Below are positions 1 to 10,721 of a stretch of DNA of 64,000 nucleotides, in pieces. This DNA is from Asterias rubens (taxonomy: Eukaryota; Echinodermata; Asteroidea; Forcipulatida; Asteriidae): assembly GCF_902459465.1 (NCBI RefSeq), contig NC_047083.1, positions 3,902,523 through 3,966,522 of the forward strand, given 5' to 3'. Made by a program: the position numbers and the translations under genes. The notes under the pieces are model-generated. The model was not told the DNA's origin. It saw only the letters and a list, made by a program, of their open reading frames with translations, and did not search any database. How positions within the stretch are numbered: position 1 is the stretch's first letter; each line of letters starts with the position of its first letter.

Positions 1-44
1 ACTATAGCCTTTTGACAATTACCAAAAGTGTCCAGTGTCTTTAA
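1..44. repeat. family A MITE, truncated by window start
   Basis: Ends with GACAATTACC and TCCAGTGTCTTTAA, the right end of family A, and shares its TTAA (41-44) with the next element. Confidence 0.7.
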
Positions 45-412
45 AGCCATTGGACCCTTTCGGTACAGAAACAAACAAAAAAAGTTCACAGATTTACAAA
101 TAATTTACAGGGTTTACAGAAGGTAATGGTGAAAGACTTCTCTTGAAATATTAGTCCATGAAATGCTTTACTTTTTGAGAAAACGGTAAAACAATATAAA
201 TTCTCGTTAGCGAGAATTACGGATTTCTTTTAAACACATGTCATGACACGGCGAAACGCGCGGAAACAAGAGTGGGTTTTCCCGATATTTTCTCCCGACT
301 CCGATGACCAATTGAGCCAAAGTTTTCACAGGTTTGTTGTTTTATATATAAGTTGTGATACACGAAGTGTGGGACTTGGACAATACTGTTTACCGAAAGT
401 GTATAATGGCTT
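41..412. repeat. family C MITE (TTAA-bounded palindrome)
   Basis: Family C runs from TTAAAGCCATTGGACACTTT to its reverse complement. Its arms contain ATGTCATGACACGGCGAAAC and CTCGTTAGCGAGAATTAC, and the whole unit of about 370 bases folds on itself. It has no coding capacity and is probably non-autonomous. Eight copies are seen in the window. Confidence 0.75.
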
Positions 413-730
413 ATATGTGAGTATTTGTGCATGTCCCGGTCTTTGATTTGAAGAAGAAAAAAAAAATAAGAAAAAAAACGGTGCTCACACTTTTTACACA
501 TTGTACTTTCCTGGGGCTCATAACGCTATAAACAAACTTTGCTTTGATGTGCCTCCTTCAACTTGCATTCAAATACTCTGTACCACTGGTAAGTTTATTT
601 TTTGTACAAGGTTATTTTATTGTGATGTACGACTGCCTTTACATCCATTGTGCATTGCCAAGTGTTGTACGAAATAATAATTATGAATTTGACCTTGTTT
701 TTTTGTAGAGGGCCTGCCTGGGGCCGAGTT

Positions 731-1112
731 CCATTGAATTTAAAATGTGTCGGTTCGTTGGTTTCAAGCTTGCAAACTTGACAACAAGAAATCAACTTTT
801 ATGGTCTGGGTACTTTTTGTAGGACACAAAATGCAATGTTCACAGGTTTACATTAAACCTACACGGTTTGAATGTCGTAGAAAGCTGCCCTGAAAACATC
901 AGTTGCAGAGGTGCTGTAGTCCCATTGAATTTAAAATGTGTCGGTTCGTTGGTTTCAAGCTTGCAAACTTGACAACAAGAAATCAACTTTTATGGTCTGG
1001 GCACTTTTTGTAGGACACAAAATGCATTGTTCACAGGTTTACATTAAACCTACACGGTTTGAATGTCGTAGAAAGCTTCCCTGAAAACATCAGTTGCAGA
1101 GGTGCTGTAGTT
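731..1112. repeat. 192-base direct tandem duplication inside a family D element
   Basis: The segment beginning CCATTGAATTTAAAATGTGT at 731 recurs at about 923 with only a few differences (GGGTAC/GGGCAC, GCAATG/GCATTG, GCTGCC/GCTTCC). It is a recent local duplication of the left arm plus unique flank. Confidence 0.85.
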
Positions 1113-1322
1113 TTTGAGAAATGATTTTGAAAAAAAAAGTCACGAAAATAATGTTCGTCTCAGTGAGAAACGTATTTTAGTGACATTGTGTCACTCGTTC
1201 CTGAAAAGTTACAGCGCCTCAGCAGGTAATATTTTAAGGTACGCTTTCTACTCGTTATCTTCAAACGGTGTAAGTTTTATGTAAATCTGTGGACATTGTG
1301 TTTTGTGTTACAAATTGTGCCA
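801..1322. repeat. family D MITE, partly duplicated
   Basis: Family D starts GGATTTGGGTACTTTTTGTA, has arms with ACATTAAACTTACA and GAGGTGCTGTAGTTTTTGAG, and ends with the reverse complement. Here the left arm is present twice and the right arm ends near GTGTTACAAATTGTGCC. Confidence 0.7.
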
Positions 1323-1356
1323 CAATCCTGTAATGAGCGGTTTTAAAATGATGCAC

Positions 1357-1409
1357 TATCTCTCTCCCTCTCTCTCTCTCACTCTCTCTCTCTCTCTCTC
1401 TCTCTCTTG
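1357..1409. repeat. (TC)n microsatellite
   Basis: About 50 bases of CT dinucleotides with a few interruptions. Confidence 0.95.
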
Positions 1410-2095
1410 AAGTTTTTAATTGAAATTCACTATAATCTATTGGAACTTGTAGCAAAATGATTTAGATGATATATTATTCAGGCATAATACTTCACGGAGG
1501 CAACGTATGCGATAGCCTCCGTGCCCCCCGAGCATTGCCTTGCTGCCCTTAAAATGATCAAGTAGACAATTTACAATTTCGTCATAGGGTTCCCTTTACC
1601 AATTGGAGAAAATGCTTTGGTGCCCCTACCCTTTCAAAAAAGAAGAATAATCGGCTTGATAGTTCCAGTCGAAACGAGAGAATGTCTTTAAGAAAGAATC
1701 GAATTCCACACCCGGAATGTCATACCCTCTTAAATCCAGAAAAGGGTGGTGGCATTATTTTAATGACAAATAATGGTATGTTAACGATCTTTGAGTCACA
1801 AAAATGTACATGTACGGGTTAGGTATTTGTTGGCCGTGCTTTAAGTCCTAAAAAATGCACATCACTGTTGTGTTTAGGCAACGGTGAGTGCAACCATGAA
1901 TTAGAAGTTATATCAAAGTAAATTCTCAATTCTTTGTTTATTTAAAGACGCTTGATGACTAGTACTAAACTATGACTGTATTGACATTTTTAGCTCCTAT
2001 GGTAAAACACTGCGGCTGGTGTGTTACAAAAGTAAATTCTCAATTTATATTAAAGGTACACAGGTTGTGGTTCAGAATCAACAGAGTTGTGGTGC
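1410..2095. other. no gene seen
   Basis: AT-rich, with short frames only and no splice-flanked open stretch. A short internal repeat, CAAAAGTAAATTCTCAATT-like, occurs twice (1917 and 2027). Confidence 0.6.
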
Positions 2096-2108
2096 AGGAC
2101 CACAATTT

Positions 2109-2473
2109 CACTGGACACGTGGACCACAATTTGGTCATTGTCAAGACCAGTCTTCTCACTTGGTGTATCCAAACATGTGCACAAACCTGTGAAAATTGGG
2201 GCTCAATATTCGCCATCGAAGTTGCAAGAAAATATTGACAAAAACACCCTTATTCCACAATTAAATTGTGCGCTTTCAGATGCCCGATATTGAATAAAAG
2301 GCTTCAGAACTGAGGGCATTTAAGTGTGAAAGTGCCCCTTTCTCAAAAACTACTTTACTTCAGAGAAAGAAATTTCTCACAATGTTTTATACTATCAACA
2401 GCTCTCCAATGCCTGTTACCAAGTACATGCTAACAATTATTTTGAGTAATTAAATAGTGTCCAGTGCCTTTAA
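2109..2473. repeat. family A/B-like MITE, degraded
   Basis: Has TTGTCAAGACCAGTCTTCTC at the left, CACAATGTTTTATACTATCA in the right arm, and ends GTGTCCAGTGCCTTTAA. Confidence 0.7.
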
Positions 2474-2624
2474 CTGTTTTTATAGGTTGTACGGGGTTTG
2501 AGGTGAAGGCACCACTTCAAGTGCGCCAGTGTTACGCGGCGTACACTGGTCATTGTTAGGGTTGGACACTGATAACAGTATCTTGGTTCACGACCGGGTC
2601 AGAAAAAGTTCGAAAGAAAATGTT

Positions 2625-2880
2625 GAAGTTCTTGTGTAAATAACAACATTGTCAATATTTATTTTGGGTTTTTCTCATAACCGATGTGTGTTATCATTGT
2701 ATACAGAGTATTTTTCCGAGTTTTGTTATAAAAAAAAATCACAGGCAAATATTAATGTTCGGGTGGAGTTCAAACCCACGACTCTTGCAATTCTAGATTT
2801 GTGTGATACTAACTAGACTACCGAGATTGCCTGGTAGTTAGAGGCAGTCCGAATCCTTTGTTTTAGCAGCGGGCACTGCA
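2625..2880 (-). mobile_element. tRNA-derived SINE, degraded
   Basis: Read on the minus strand it matches the copy at 35514-35730: GACTGCCTCTAACTACC, a tRNA-like head with decayed A box (TAGTCTAGTTAG) and B box (GGGTTTGAACTCC), then TTTGCCTGTGAT and an A-rich end with ACACACATCGG. Such SINEs are copied by LINE enzymes from Pol III transcripts. Confidence 0.75.
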
Positions 2881-3154
2881 ACAACTTAATGGATGTTAAA
2901 TTTGCATGCGGGGATAAAAAAAAAAACCATTGTTAATGTTGTAAGCATGACCTGATTGGCCTTTCTACTTCTAGGTCATCGTATGGATCAATATTTTACA
3001 GATTTTATGATGTTCTTCCCATGTAAGTTCTAAAAACATAACTTTAAATTAAAAAAAAAACGCACAGAAGATGATCAGAGCATGAAGAGCACGGTAGAGT
3101 TGAGATCAAAGCATACTGATTGAAACGTTGAGTTTTCAAACGCCAATTCTTTTT

Positions 3155-3295
3155 AGGGATAACTTTCCGTATGGCGCCACCACTTTTTTCACTCATTTTT
3201 ACAAAAAGGGATATATCAATCAGGTAAATTAGATACTATATTATTTTATTTCGAATGAAAAAGTGGTGGCGCCATACGGAAACTTTTCCCTTTTT
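3155..3295. repeat. family J inverted-repeat element
   Basis: Two arms, TTTCCGTATGGCGCCACCAC and its reverse complement, flank about 60 AT-rich bases. The whole unit is about 135 bases and palindromic. Confidence 0.8.
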
Positions 3296-3699
3296 TAAAC
3301 CATCACGACTCAAAAACACTTACAAATGGTGCCACCGCAAACCTCATCAAACTTTTAAAGACTGCAGTTTCTACTATTTTAACCTAACAGCAATTTTGAC
3401 AAAAGCAACCATTTTTTTAAACAATAAAACCACTAGTCTACAAATTTACCATAAGCATCAAACTACACGTATAACGAGCTGTCTATGCTGTACGTGACTA
3501 CACAAGCATGCGTATAGCTTACAAGCTAATTTCTACAATGAATGTTGACTAACACATCAGGCATTAAACTTTCTTGATCTTTTTAAGCAAAAAAAAAACA
3601 TTTTAGCTGTCCAGTTTTCACTCGAACTCATCAGGTTCAACCTGTTAAGGATTCATTGCTTTTCCTTTTACATGATTTCTGGGTAAAGTTTTTTTTTGA

Positions 3700-4395
3700 G
3701 CGACGTAAGGGAAAATGTCAATATCGTGTCACCACTTTTTCATTTGTAATGAAAGAAATTAGTATGTTATACTCAAATGAGATATTCTTTTCTGTAAAAA
3801 TGATTGAAAAGTTGGAAGCAGGATAGGGACATATTTCCTGGGAAAATATTTCCTGTATCTTGACACCACTTTTTCATTCTAATTATGAAATTAATCAGTA
3901 TCTTACACTAAAATGAAATATTCTTTTGAGTGCAAATGAATGAAAAGGTGGTAGCAGGATACGGACGTCTTCCCCAAGGTTAAAAGTTTCTGTAACCTGC
4001 CACCACAATTTCATTCTAATTATGACATAAAATAGAGTACTATTTACTCAAATGAAATATTCTTTTGAGTACAAATGAGTGAAAAGGTGGTAGCAGGATA
4101 CGGGCGTCTTCCCACAGGGAAACGTTTCTGTAACATGCCACCACATTTTCATTCTAATTATGAAATAAAATAGAGTCTTATTTACTCAAATGAAATTGTC
4201 CCTTTTTGTAAACAATGGGAGAGAAAGTTGTGTTTAGGATACGGACATATTTCCCTAGAAAACTTTCCAAATTCTGCCACCACTTTGTCACTCATTTTTA
4301 CGACAATTGATTTGAACAAATGAGAATAGATTCTAATTACTATTGTATCTCATAACGAATCAACAAGTGATGACAGGATACGGATAATTTTCCGT
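3700..4395. repeat. tandem array of about five inverted units related to family J
   Basis: Units of about 135-145 bases repeat CCACCACTTTTTCATTCTAA, then AAATGAATGAAAAGGTGGTA and GCAGGATACGGACGTCTTCC. Each unit is an inverted repeat in its own right, so the array alternates arms. No frames of interest. Confidence 0.75.
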
Positions 4396-4549
4396 GGTTC
4401 TCTTTTGCAAAAGGTTCAAGGTAAAATTTGTTTTCAACGAAGTCCACGATCGGCCTTGGGGTGTGGTTTTTCAGAATGGTGTGAAGATTTCACTATTTAC
4501 GGCACCTACTAAAAAAAAAACTACTACTACTCAATCTGTTGAACCTTAC

Positions 4550-4660
4550 CGGATTATCTGTTCCAATATCCATGGTTAAGGTTTCATTGTCGACGAAACC
4601 AGTGCCGTCGTCTCCGTCCTGGACACCCATGACGGTGCTCCTCAAAACACGGTAAGGAGA
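4550..4660 (-). CDS. candidate orphan exon, 37 codons
   Basis: A GC-rich, non-repetitive island in AT-rich surroundings. On the minus strand it lies between TTCGAAAAACAG and AATCCG/GTAAGG, exactly 111 bases and open in phase 0 (SPYRVLRSTVMG, then DGDDGTGFVDNETL). The acceptor lacks a good pyrimidine tract. The plus strand also ends at a GTAAGG (4651), so the strand is not settled. The product is not recognised. Confidence 0.28.
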
Positions 4661-4784
4661 CTGTTTTTCGAACACAAGTTGCGAGATGTTTAGATAATGT
4701 TTTTTACAAACTGAGTCCGTGCGTAATGATGTTGGAGCTCGGGTGCGCTAAGCTTATTATAGCTACTTCTCCCCTTGATGCACA

Positions 4785-4872
4785 GAGGGCCAGTGTGAAT
4801 GAAGGCTACGGGCCGGCCTCTGCGGGCCATCCATTCAGAAACAAATCCAAAGCCTTGCTGTGCGCGTTAAGG
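4785..4872 (+). other. candidate coding fragment, strand uncertain
   Basis: A second GC-rich, non-repetitive stretch. On the plus strand CTTCTCCCCTTGATGCACAG could be an acceptor and GCGTTAAG/GTGGGT a donor. The enclosed frame reads ASVNEGYGPASAGHPFRNKS. It may belong with the candidate exon at 4550-4660 or be a gene remnant. No family is recognised. Confidence 0.2.
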
Positions 4873-4913
4873 TGGGTTCTTTTTTATCCTTTGTTGGTAA
4901 ACAAAAGCTTAAA

Positions 4914-4931
4914 GCACCCCCCCCCCCCCCA
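4914..4931. repeat. poly-C tract
   Basis: Run of C on the plus strand. Similar C or G runs occur at 5091-5103, 21641-21650, 30520-30554, 30942-30960, 32391-32407, 35733-35743, 37967-37977, 40037-40049 and 56361-56370. Confidence 0.95.
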
Positions 4932-5154
4932 CTACCGACCACGGTAATCGTTCATGCATTTTTGTGTAAACTTGTTGAGGGTTATAGCGTCATCAAACAC
5001 GTGCATTTTTTGTTATAATATTTTTGTATTATGATACCCTTTTTTTCTGAGTAGGTTTATTGGACGCAATCGAAAAGTTCTATTTATTAGGGGGGGGGGG
5101 GGGATTAGAGACAGGTTCAAAAATGGATCAAGGTTTATTGGGTACAATGAACAG

Positions 5155-5402
5155 GGGCCAATTTCATAGCGCTGCTAAGCACAACAATTTGCTTAGCATG
5201 ACATTTTGGCCTCGATAAAAAACGGAATAGCCAACCAAATTTCCACGTGTTTTTGAGGATAAACAAACAACAATTGAATACAAGTAACAAGCAATATGCA
5301 AAAAATGGAAATAATGGTTGGTAATCCTGTTTTTATCAAGGAAGAAATTTCATGCTAAGCAAATTTGTGTGCTAAGCAGTGCTATGAAATTGGGCACAGG
5401 AC
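5155..5402. repeat. family F inverted-repeat element
   Basis: Arms run from GGCCAATTTCATAGCGCTGC with TAAGCACAA to GCTATGAAATTGGGC. The centre holds AAACAACAATTGAATACAAG. Other copies lie near 21254, 35945 and 59888. Confidence 0.75.
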
Positions 5403-6266
5403 AATTTAATTGAGACTGGTCTTCTTTTTTTCTTTTTTTCTTTACGATTGAAAGTTTTTTAAGTAGGTGGGTAGGGATTTCAGGGCACGCGTCCCGTGCT
5501 TTGGTTTCGGCCAATGGTTTATTTTAATAAATGAGTTCGTCTCTGTCTTCTGTCTTTTTTTAAACAATGTAATTTTTGTGTAAATTAACTTCTCATCACA
5601 CTATCTATCTAAATGGTGTAGTACAGTCCTCTTGTAAGTAGAGTATAGTCGTACTGTAAGGTGCAAAGTGCGCACGCAGTGCTTTCTCTAGGTTAACTTT
5701 GTATATTTTGTTATTAGGGGAAGCAGGATTTGGGTTCGCCACACTCCTCAACCTCTGCCCCATCCCTACCCCTCCCTCCCTACCCCTCCCCTTTGTTTTT
5801 ACATAGAGCTATGTGCTTGATGGTGCTTGGTGTTCCCATTGGACATTTTATTGTTTACCGTTGCCACGCGACAAGTTCTCGTGACTGGCGTTTCTTGCTA
5901 ATCTAGCTATACCGTGCGTTCCCCCACCTGCGACGTTTGCACACAGCGTATAGTCGCGGTTGTTTCCAGTGCTACGGCTGTTCCCATTGGACTAAGTTAG
6001 CGGCTCTGTAAAGTTACCGTGGTTGCGCTGAAAACTTCCGCGACCTCTTTCGACAACATAATGGTGGTATAAATTGTTGCCAGAAAAGACAGACCCCCAC
6101 CCCACCCCCAAGGCGGCAGAGGATCGATTGAACTATTTGGTCCGACTGCTAGCTTTATGGTAAACTTGAACTGCTCTTGAACAAAGATGCAAAGGTCGTT
6201 TTTTATGGTACTCCAAGCTTTTGACAAAATTCGCGGTATTATGTCGACAACAACTCGAGGATTGGT
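5403..6266. other. no gene seen
   Basis: Mixed sequence with a C-rich stretch at 5757-5800 and a GC-richer part near 5880-6130. No open frame with usable splice sites was recognised. Confidence 0.55.
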
Positions 6267-6650
6267 TTAAAGGCACAGTACAAGTTTGGTAATTGTCAAA
6301 GACTAGTATTCTCACTTGGTGTATCTCAAAATATACATAAAATAACAAACCTGTAAAAATTTGGGCTTTGGCGTCGAAACTGCAAGATAATAATAATGGA
6401 AGAAAAAACACTCTTGTCACACGAACTTGTGTGCTTTTAGATGCTTGACGTCGAGACCTCAAAATCTAATTCTGAGGTCTCGAAATCAAGTTCGTTGAAA
6501 ATTACTTGTTCTCGAAAACTACGTCACCTCAGAGGAAGCCGTTTCTCACAATGTTTTATACTATCAACCTCTCCCCATTACTTGTCACCAAGTAAGGTTT
6601 TATGCTAATAATTATTTTAAGTAGTTACCAATAGTGTCCACTGCCTTTAA
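6267..6650. repeat. family A MITE, full length
   Basis: Family A reads from TTAAAGGCAGTGGACACTAT through AAATAACAAACCTGTGAAAA and GATTTCGAGACCTCA at the centre, then the mirror arm CACAATGTTTTATACTATCA to TGTCCACTGCCTTTAA. It is about 385 bases and palindromic over its length. It is the commonest family here. Confidence 0.85.
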
Positions 6651-6699
6651 ACATACAGGCCATTCAGTAATTTGATTGACTCTGAGAAGAGACGTATTT

Positions 6700-7290
6700 A
6701 TGATGATTGATTGTCGTTTTGGGTTGGGGGTTTTTGTCAAATAAAGAGCACTTGACCATTCAGGTGACCTACAATATTGTATAAAAAGAAACGCACTGCC
6801 GAAGATACGGGTTACATTTGTATCGGTCCCGGTGGCATATATTTTGTGAAGGGTTTTGTATTGTAACACTGCCAACTCCCGTCTTGAGTTGGAGAGTACA
6901 TTGCATCGCTTTTGAAATAATCCTCCATTAATAATTAATGAGGACTTGTAATGCGCACGTATCCACCCTGCTGGGTGTTTACAACCAAAACAAAACAAGC
7001 AAAAAAAGTCACAACAAAAGTAGTCCTTGAATACCTGGAACAATTAAGATAAGTTTTGAGAAGATATTTGACATTTTTGGAACAAAGACAAGATCTCAGA
7101 CAAAGTGGTAGAGAGTTCCAGATGCGTGGCGCAGCTGAAGAAAAAGACCTGTCACCACAGGGGTGTCGAGATTTGGGTTCAATGAAGAAAAGCGTGGAGC
7201 TTGTTTGAAGATTTCTTGACGGAGTGTTAACTTTGAGTAGTTCTAAGAGATAGTTGGGAGCCTTGCCGTTGAAGTGCGTTGTGGACAATA
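6700..7290 (-). mobile_element. 3' end of a non-LTR retrotransposon (CR1/L2-like), 5'-truncated
   Basis: On the minus strand 7288-7036 encodes NGKAPNYLLELLKV, then GDRSFSSAAPRIWNSLPL and a short end. This is the typical C-terminus of the reverse transcriptase of CR1/jockey-like LINEs. The catalytic FADD region is absent, so the copy is dead. About 330 bases of presumed 3' UTR follow. Confidence 0.75.
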
Positions 7291-7599
7291 AGCATGCAAA
7301 AGGGGGAGATGTGCATAACAGCGTTATTAATAACGTAGTCTCATCTCAAGACAATTACAGTGTTTCAGTACAGAACCCCTGGCTGTGGTGTAAACAAAAT
7401 TACGCGTCCCGACGGGTTCGTATCTGGGGTCCGGTTCAAGTGGCGATTATTGTTACTTTTGGGTAAGGAGGCGAGGTTCCGGGTTCAAGTGTTCCTGATG
7501 GACCCAATCAATAGTTCGTCTAATCACAAGGTCAATACAACATAAGATACACTTGTTTGCAAGTGGCGCATTTATTTTGCTGGTCACTTTTAGTTTACG

Positions 7600-7850
7600 A
7601 GTGGACAGAGCTAGAATTATTATAAAGCGCCTAAACCAAAGGTTTGGTCAGAGGTTCGCTATGGCACAGATGAAGTAAGAAAGCCATTTGTATAGGTCTG
7701 CTGAATGAAACAAGTGGGCTTTCAGAAGTGCCTTGAACATGTTGCAAGGATGTTGTGCCCCTGATGTGATTTGGAAGTTTATTCCAGAGTTTGGGTCAAC
7801 TTATTGAGAAGGCTCTATCTGCAAAATGTGACGTCACTTTGTAAGGGTTA
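7600..7850. mobile_element. interspersed repeat remnant, possibly LINE-related
   Basis: Holds AAGTGGGCTTTCAGAAGTGC and GGAAGTTTATTCCAGAGTTT, a style of sequence found in dispersed retroelement tails of marine invertebrates. No frame survives. The assignment is tentative. Confidence 0.35.
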
Positions 7851-7954
7851 CAATGTGAGTTACTATCCCTATGTTTCGTCACACCGGTGTTCTATTTTCC
7901 TAGTATAATTAATCCAAATGCTAAGCCAAACCCTCAAAATCACAATGTCTCAAT

Positions 7955-8256
7955 TCTCTCGGAACTTCGACGACCAATTGAGTTCAATTTTTCACAATTT
8001 TGTTATTTTATGCATTATGTTGGTATACACCAAGAGAGAATACTGGTTTTTGACAATTTATTGACAAAGGTGTCCGGCCGTATCACCAAACTCATCCTAA
8101 CTTAGGATTAATCCTAGGACGTAACACGAGTTCAGTTCCGTATCCTTAGACGTTAGGACGCACTGAACCCATCCTAACGTAGGATGTGTTACACGTCCTA
8201 ACACGAGATTTATTCTAGGGTTTATCCTAGGGTTTCGTGAACTCGACTGCAGTGCC
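7955..8256. repeat. half family A MITE carrying a nested family E element
   Basis: The right half of A (GACGACCAATTGAG to GTGTCC) is interrupted by family E at 8076-8250 (CATCCTAACTTAGGATTAAT and mirror). The last bases of A, AGTGCCTTTAA, follow. Confidence 0.7.
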
Positions 8257-8299
8257 TTTAAGATCAATCCATGCAGTAGACCCACTTGTTTCTTACATG

Positions 8300-8600
8300 T
8301 GTGTACTGCCTTCCAGGTTTTAGTTACTGTTTGGTTTAAGTTTACTCAATATTGTAATTTGTTTGCTTAGATCTGCTTCTGGCTGGTCCAGGTTTTAGAG
8401 ATTTCCAGACTTTTTAGTGTGTTTTTATAATTGTATTGCTGTTTTTTTAATTTCTTAGGTTTGTTACTGATTAATTACTTACATTAGTTCTTTTTAGCCT
8501 TTTTTTTCTTTTCTTAAATTGTTTCTATGTGAAGCGCCTTGAGCGTCTTTTAGGCAGACTTTGGCGCCATATAAGTTTTCGTTATTATTATTATTATGAA
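8300..8600 (+). mobile_element. LINE 3' tail (CR1/L2-like)
   Basis: Ends with GTGAAGCGCCTTGAGCG, then TTTGGCGCCATATAAG and an (ATT)n tail. This matches the usual 3' end of L2/CR1-like LINEs, which ends in a short tandem repeat. Confidence 0.65.
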
Positions 8601-8901
8601 TCTGTTCATAATTTTTATGGAATAATTTGCCATACAGTCAACCAAGGTGCAGTAATTATGCGCGCTTCACTCACCAACTCGGGTCCACCAAAAAGTTCGC
8701 ATGTCTTGTTTTCTTTGTGTCTGGTCAGTACTTTTTTGTTTACGTTCTGGGTTCAGCTGTTTTAGTTCAGTAGAAAGGAAAATATCAAAACGTGAAACAA
8801 TCATGGTGACGCAAATGTCACAGACATTGATTACGGGATCATCGGGAATTACTTTAAACTTGGGCAAAGTTTACCTCTAGTTTTTGGAACCGCTCGATTG
8901 T

Positions 8902-9289
8902 TTAAAGACAGTGGACACTATTGGTAATTTGTCAAAGACAAGTCTTCTCACTTGGTGTACATCAACATATGCATAAAATAACAAACCTGTGAAAATTTGA
9001 GCTTGATTGCTCGTGGGAGTTGCGAGATAATAATGAAACGAAAAAACACTCTTGTCACACGAAGTTGTGTGTGCTTTCAGTTGCTTGATTTCGAGACCTC
9101 AAAATATTCTAAACTTGAGGTCTCGAAATCAAATTCGTGGAAACTTACTTCTTTCTCAAAAACTACGTCACTTCAGAGGGAGCCGTTTCTCACAATGTTT
9201 TATACTATCAACCTCTCCCCATTACTTGTAACCAATTGAGGTTCTATGTTGATAATTATTTTGAGTAATTACGTGTCCACTGCCTTTAA
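8902..9289. repeat. family A MITE, full length
   Basis: TTAAAGACAGTGGACACTAT to GTCCACTGCCTTTAA, with an intact central palindrome AACTTGAGGTCTCGAAATC. Confidence 0.85.
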
Positions 9290-9833
9290 ACGCTAATAAC
9301 GATGTAAATGTTGATGTATTTAAACAATAAAAATGTACTGTGAACATTTTTTTTTGAAAGAGGGTAACGTTCAAACTCTGGAGCAGTTATGTTCCAATAT
9401 AAAGAATATGTGTTAATAACATGTCTGTGTATACTTGAGATGTGCTTTTGAGAAGAAAAAAAGAAATGTCCTGCAATTTTTATTCTACTACCGCGGAGTA
9501 GATTTTCGGATTCTCGGGACACTCAGTTCTGAATTTTGCTTAAAAGGCGCCCTTGCCATACTTCACGTTTTAAAAAAAGTGCTCTACACTTGCCTACTTT
9601 GCTAGGCTTGTGGACAAGTCGTTAAATGCATGTTGTGATGATAGCGTTCCGACTCTCTCTCCGCGATTCCCGTGATGCTGTCGGTAGTCTCGTGAGACTG
9701 CTGGGTCCCTACGGGCCTACTACTCTTCGCTAGTAGTCGGCAACCAGCAGCTTCGCGAGAGAGGAGTGATCTCGCGAGAGCAGTATTCGATCGCGGAAAT
9801 CTGAATCAGAGGTTTCGCAAGCGTACGGATAAT
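9290..9833. other. no gene; GC-rich structured stretch at 9640-9800
   Basis: 9290-9600 is plain AT-rich sequence. From 9640 there are several short stems, such as CTACTA/TAGTAG around CTCTTCGC, and two CGCGAGAG motifs. Possibly the flank or core of a larger inverted element. Confidence 0.4.
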
Positions 9834-9983
9834 GGGTGCGTTCGTTTAGCTTCCCCAGGTCGACCCCGGTGTGTGGCGTTTTTTTTTCCAGGACGAACGT
9901 GTGCAGATAATTACCCACGTTCGTCCTAGAAAAAAAAACGTCACACACCGGGGTTGACCCAGGGAAGCTGAACGAACGCACCC
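9834..9983. repeat. family G palindromic MITE
   Basis: GGGTGCGTTCGTTTAGCTTC at one end and its reverse complement at the other, 150 bases, with inner arms CCAGGACGAACGTG and CACGTTCGTCCTAG. Nearly the whole unit pairs with itself. Confidence 0.85.
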
Positions 9984-10215
9984 ACAGATACCGATACTGA
10001 TACGTCGACACTTTGTGTGTTTACGTGACGCGTATCCGCGACTATCGTATTTTGCATACACGTCAATAGCAAAGGATACGGGAGCTCACACACGTCGTGG
10101 AAAACGGATTTGCAGCGTTTTAGATGTATTTTTGTCCCAGATCAAAAACATTTCCCAAGGAATTGCATTAACGACTTGTTCGCAAGTCTACCACTATGTG
10201 TGCATGTAGAACTAT

Positions 10216-10371
10216 GGGTGCGTTCGTTTAGCTTCCCTGGGTCGACCCCGGTGTGTGGCGTGGTTTTTTTTTTCCAGGAAAAACGTGTGCAGACAATTAC
10301 CCACGTTCGTCCTGGAAAAAAAAAACCGCCACACACCGGGGTCGACCCAGGGAAGCTAAACGAACGCTCCC
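10216..10371. repeat. family G palindromic MITE
   Basis: A second copy, 230 bases from the first, with the same ends and CACACACCGGGGTCGACCC in the right arm. Confidence 0.85.
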
Positions 10372-10721
10372 TATATAAACCCTAGCAGTGACCATGGCTG
10401 GTTGTGCAGACTCAAGGTGCGTGTCGTGTAAAGGTATCCTTCATGACGTGTGTGATATTATTGTCTAACCTTATTTCCAAGGTTCATAGATTTTGTTACT
10501 TTTGATGGTATCGATCAACAAAGGTAAAAGAGGGGCATTAAAGGCAATGGACATTGTTACTCATCCTGTGGTGACATTATTCACTCCGGATATTTGGTGA
10601 TATCTATAAGTGGTGGCCATTTTGAAACAAAATTTCCAACGGTTAGTTTAATGGTTTATTTATATAAAACAGTCGAACGTTTTCAAAAACCTGAAAGGTA
10701 TCCTCCATGGTCAAATTGAGT

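Noticed and set aside
6612..7043. 143-residue minus-strand frame as an independent gene
   Set aside because: It follows the LINE reverse-transcriptase end, shows no family and runs into a family A MITE.
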